DNA from: Pseudomonadota bacterium
GTDB taxonomy: Bacteria; Pseudomonadota; Gammaproteobacteria; Xanthomonadales; Xanthomonadaceae
Reading direction: 5' to 3'
DNA: 33,458 nucleotides
NCBI GenBank assembly: GCA_023386795.1
Contig: JAEWJB010000106.1
Span: 1-33,458 of the forward strand
In this document: positions 33,124 to 33,458 of the stretch, in pieces
Layout of the letters: each line of letters starts with the position of its first letter
How positions within the stretch are numbered: the stretch's first letter is position 1
Translations under genes and position numbers: made by a program
Notes under the pieces: generated by a model
The model's database searches: none
Told to the model about the DNA's origin: nothing
The model's input: the letters and a program-made list of their open reading frames with translations, nothing else

Positions 33124-33458
33124 TGGGCTGAGGGTGGTTTTGTGGGGGGGTTGGCCTTCGAGGTTGATCGGCTTGCATGGATCTCGAGGGCCCCGCCCCC
33201 GCAGACCCTCCAATTCCCCGCGACCGGATACCCACATCCAAAGCGCGCACCAAATACCCCTCCTTCCGCATCCGCAGGCGGCTTCAGCCGTGACGGAAAG
33301 CAGAGCAAGGGAAGAATTTGGAGAATTGAAGAGGTGCAGGCGAAGGCCGTGGCTTTTGCTCTTCCCCCCAACCCACCTCGGGGCGCCTGCATTTCGAAGT
33401 GGGAACAATGAGGCGCCTAGCGCCGGGCTGGCGTATAGGTCTGTCAGCGGGCCATGGA
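33124..33458. other. Non-coding stretch at the window end
   Basis: About 335 bases with no convincing gene. Short open frames on both strands lack ribosome-binding sites and recognisable motifs and run through a REP hairpin. The first part is G/T-rich (GTGGTTTTGTGGGGGGGTTGG). A gene may begin at or beyond the right edge, but nothing here proves it. Confidence 0.6.
33274..33294. repeat. Single REP unit
   Basis: GCAGGCGGCTTCAGCCGTGAC carries the same core as the inverted REP pair at 19572-19632, here as one copy. CGGC-TTCA-GCCG can fold as a small hairpin. It lies about 150 bases past the sad terminator. Confidence 0.7.

Noticed and set aside
33106..33411. A 101-codon open frame after the sad terminator
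   Set aside because: It begins inside the terminator hairpin, has no ribosome-binding site and is translated through a REP unit; overlapping frames of similar size exist on the other strand.

Overview
The window is GC-rich, densely packed chromosomal DNA from a gammaproteobacterium, most likely Xanthomonadaceae (Lysobacter, Luteimonas, Pseudoxanthomonas or Stenotrophomonas-like). The reasons are the GC-rich codon use, many ATGA/GTGA gene overlaps, REP hairpins built around a GGCGGCTTCAGCCG core, a fused RlmKL, and protein sequences close to gammaproteobacterial families. I see no rRNA, tRNA, CRISPR array, phage or insertion sequence.

Region 1 (1-10.4 kb) is mostly housekeeping: a partial unknown gene and an enoyl-CoA hydratase (minus strand); a secreted FKBP-like protein with an eroded active site; a DUF1289-Nudix fusion overlapping a 3-mercaptopyruvate sulfurtransferase, followed by a DUF1684 lipoprotein; an AmpD-type amidase divergent from a MOSC-hydrolase-GNAT run; the 23S rRNA methyltransferase RlmKL; and a DUF445 membrane protein.

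Region 2 (10.5-15.4 kb) starts polyamine catabolism. An omega-amino acid:pyruvate aminotransferase (BauA-like) is divergent from puuR-puuC and an MFS transporter. Both divergent start regions carry the nonamer GTGTAAAGT.

Region 3 (15.4-19.6 kb) interrupts the pathway with a YCII protein, a bacteriohemerythrin behind a perfect FNR-type box, a two-receiver GGDEF protein and a secreted glycoamylase-like protein. It ends in an inverted REP pair.

Region 4 (19.7-33.1 kb) is the polyamine core. puuA-puuB run on the minus strand, divergent from puuD-spuB-spuC-potF1-potF2-potG-potH-potI-sad. PotF lipoproteins and PotGHI import putrescine or spermidine. PuuA or SpuB glutamylates the amine, PuuB oxidises it, PuuC makes gamma-glutamyl-GABA and PuuD releases GABA. 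SpuC offers a parallel direct transamination route, and Sad oxidises succinate semialdehyde to succinate. No dedicated GABA transaminase (PuuE/GabT) lies in the window, so the BauA-like enzyme or SpuC may fill that step. A strong terminator closes the cluster, and the last 330 bases hold a lone REP hairpin and no convincing gene.

The least ordinary observations are a near-perfect palindrome forming a candidate bidirectional leaderless promoter at 5304-5335, the FNR box before the hemerythrin, the tandem PotF paralogues with different predicted ligand pockets, the non-canonical FKBP and the DUF1289-Nudix fusion.
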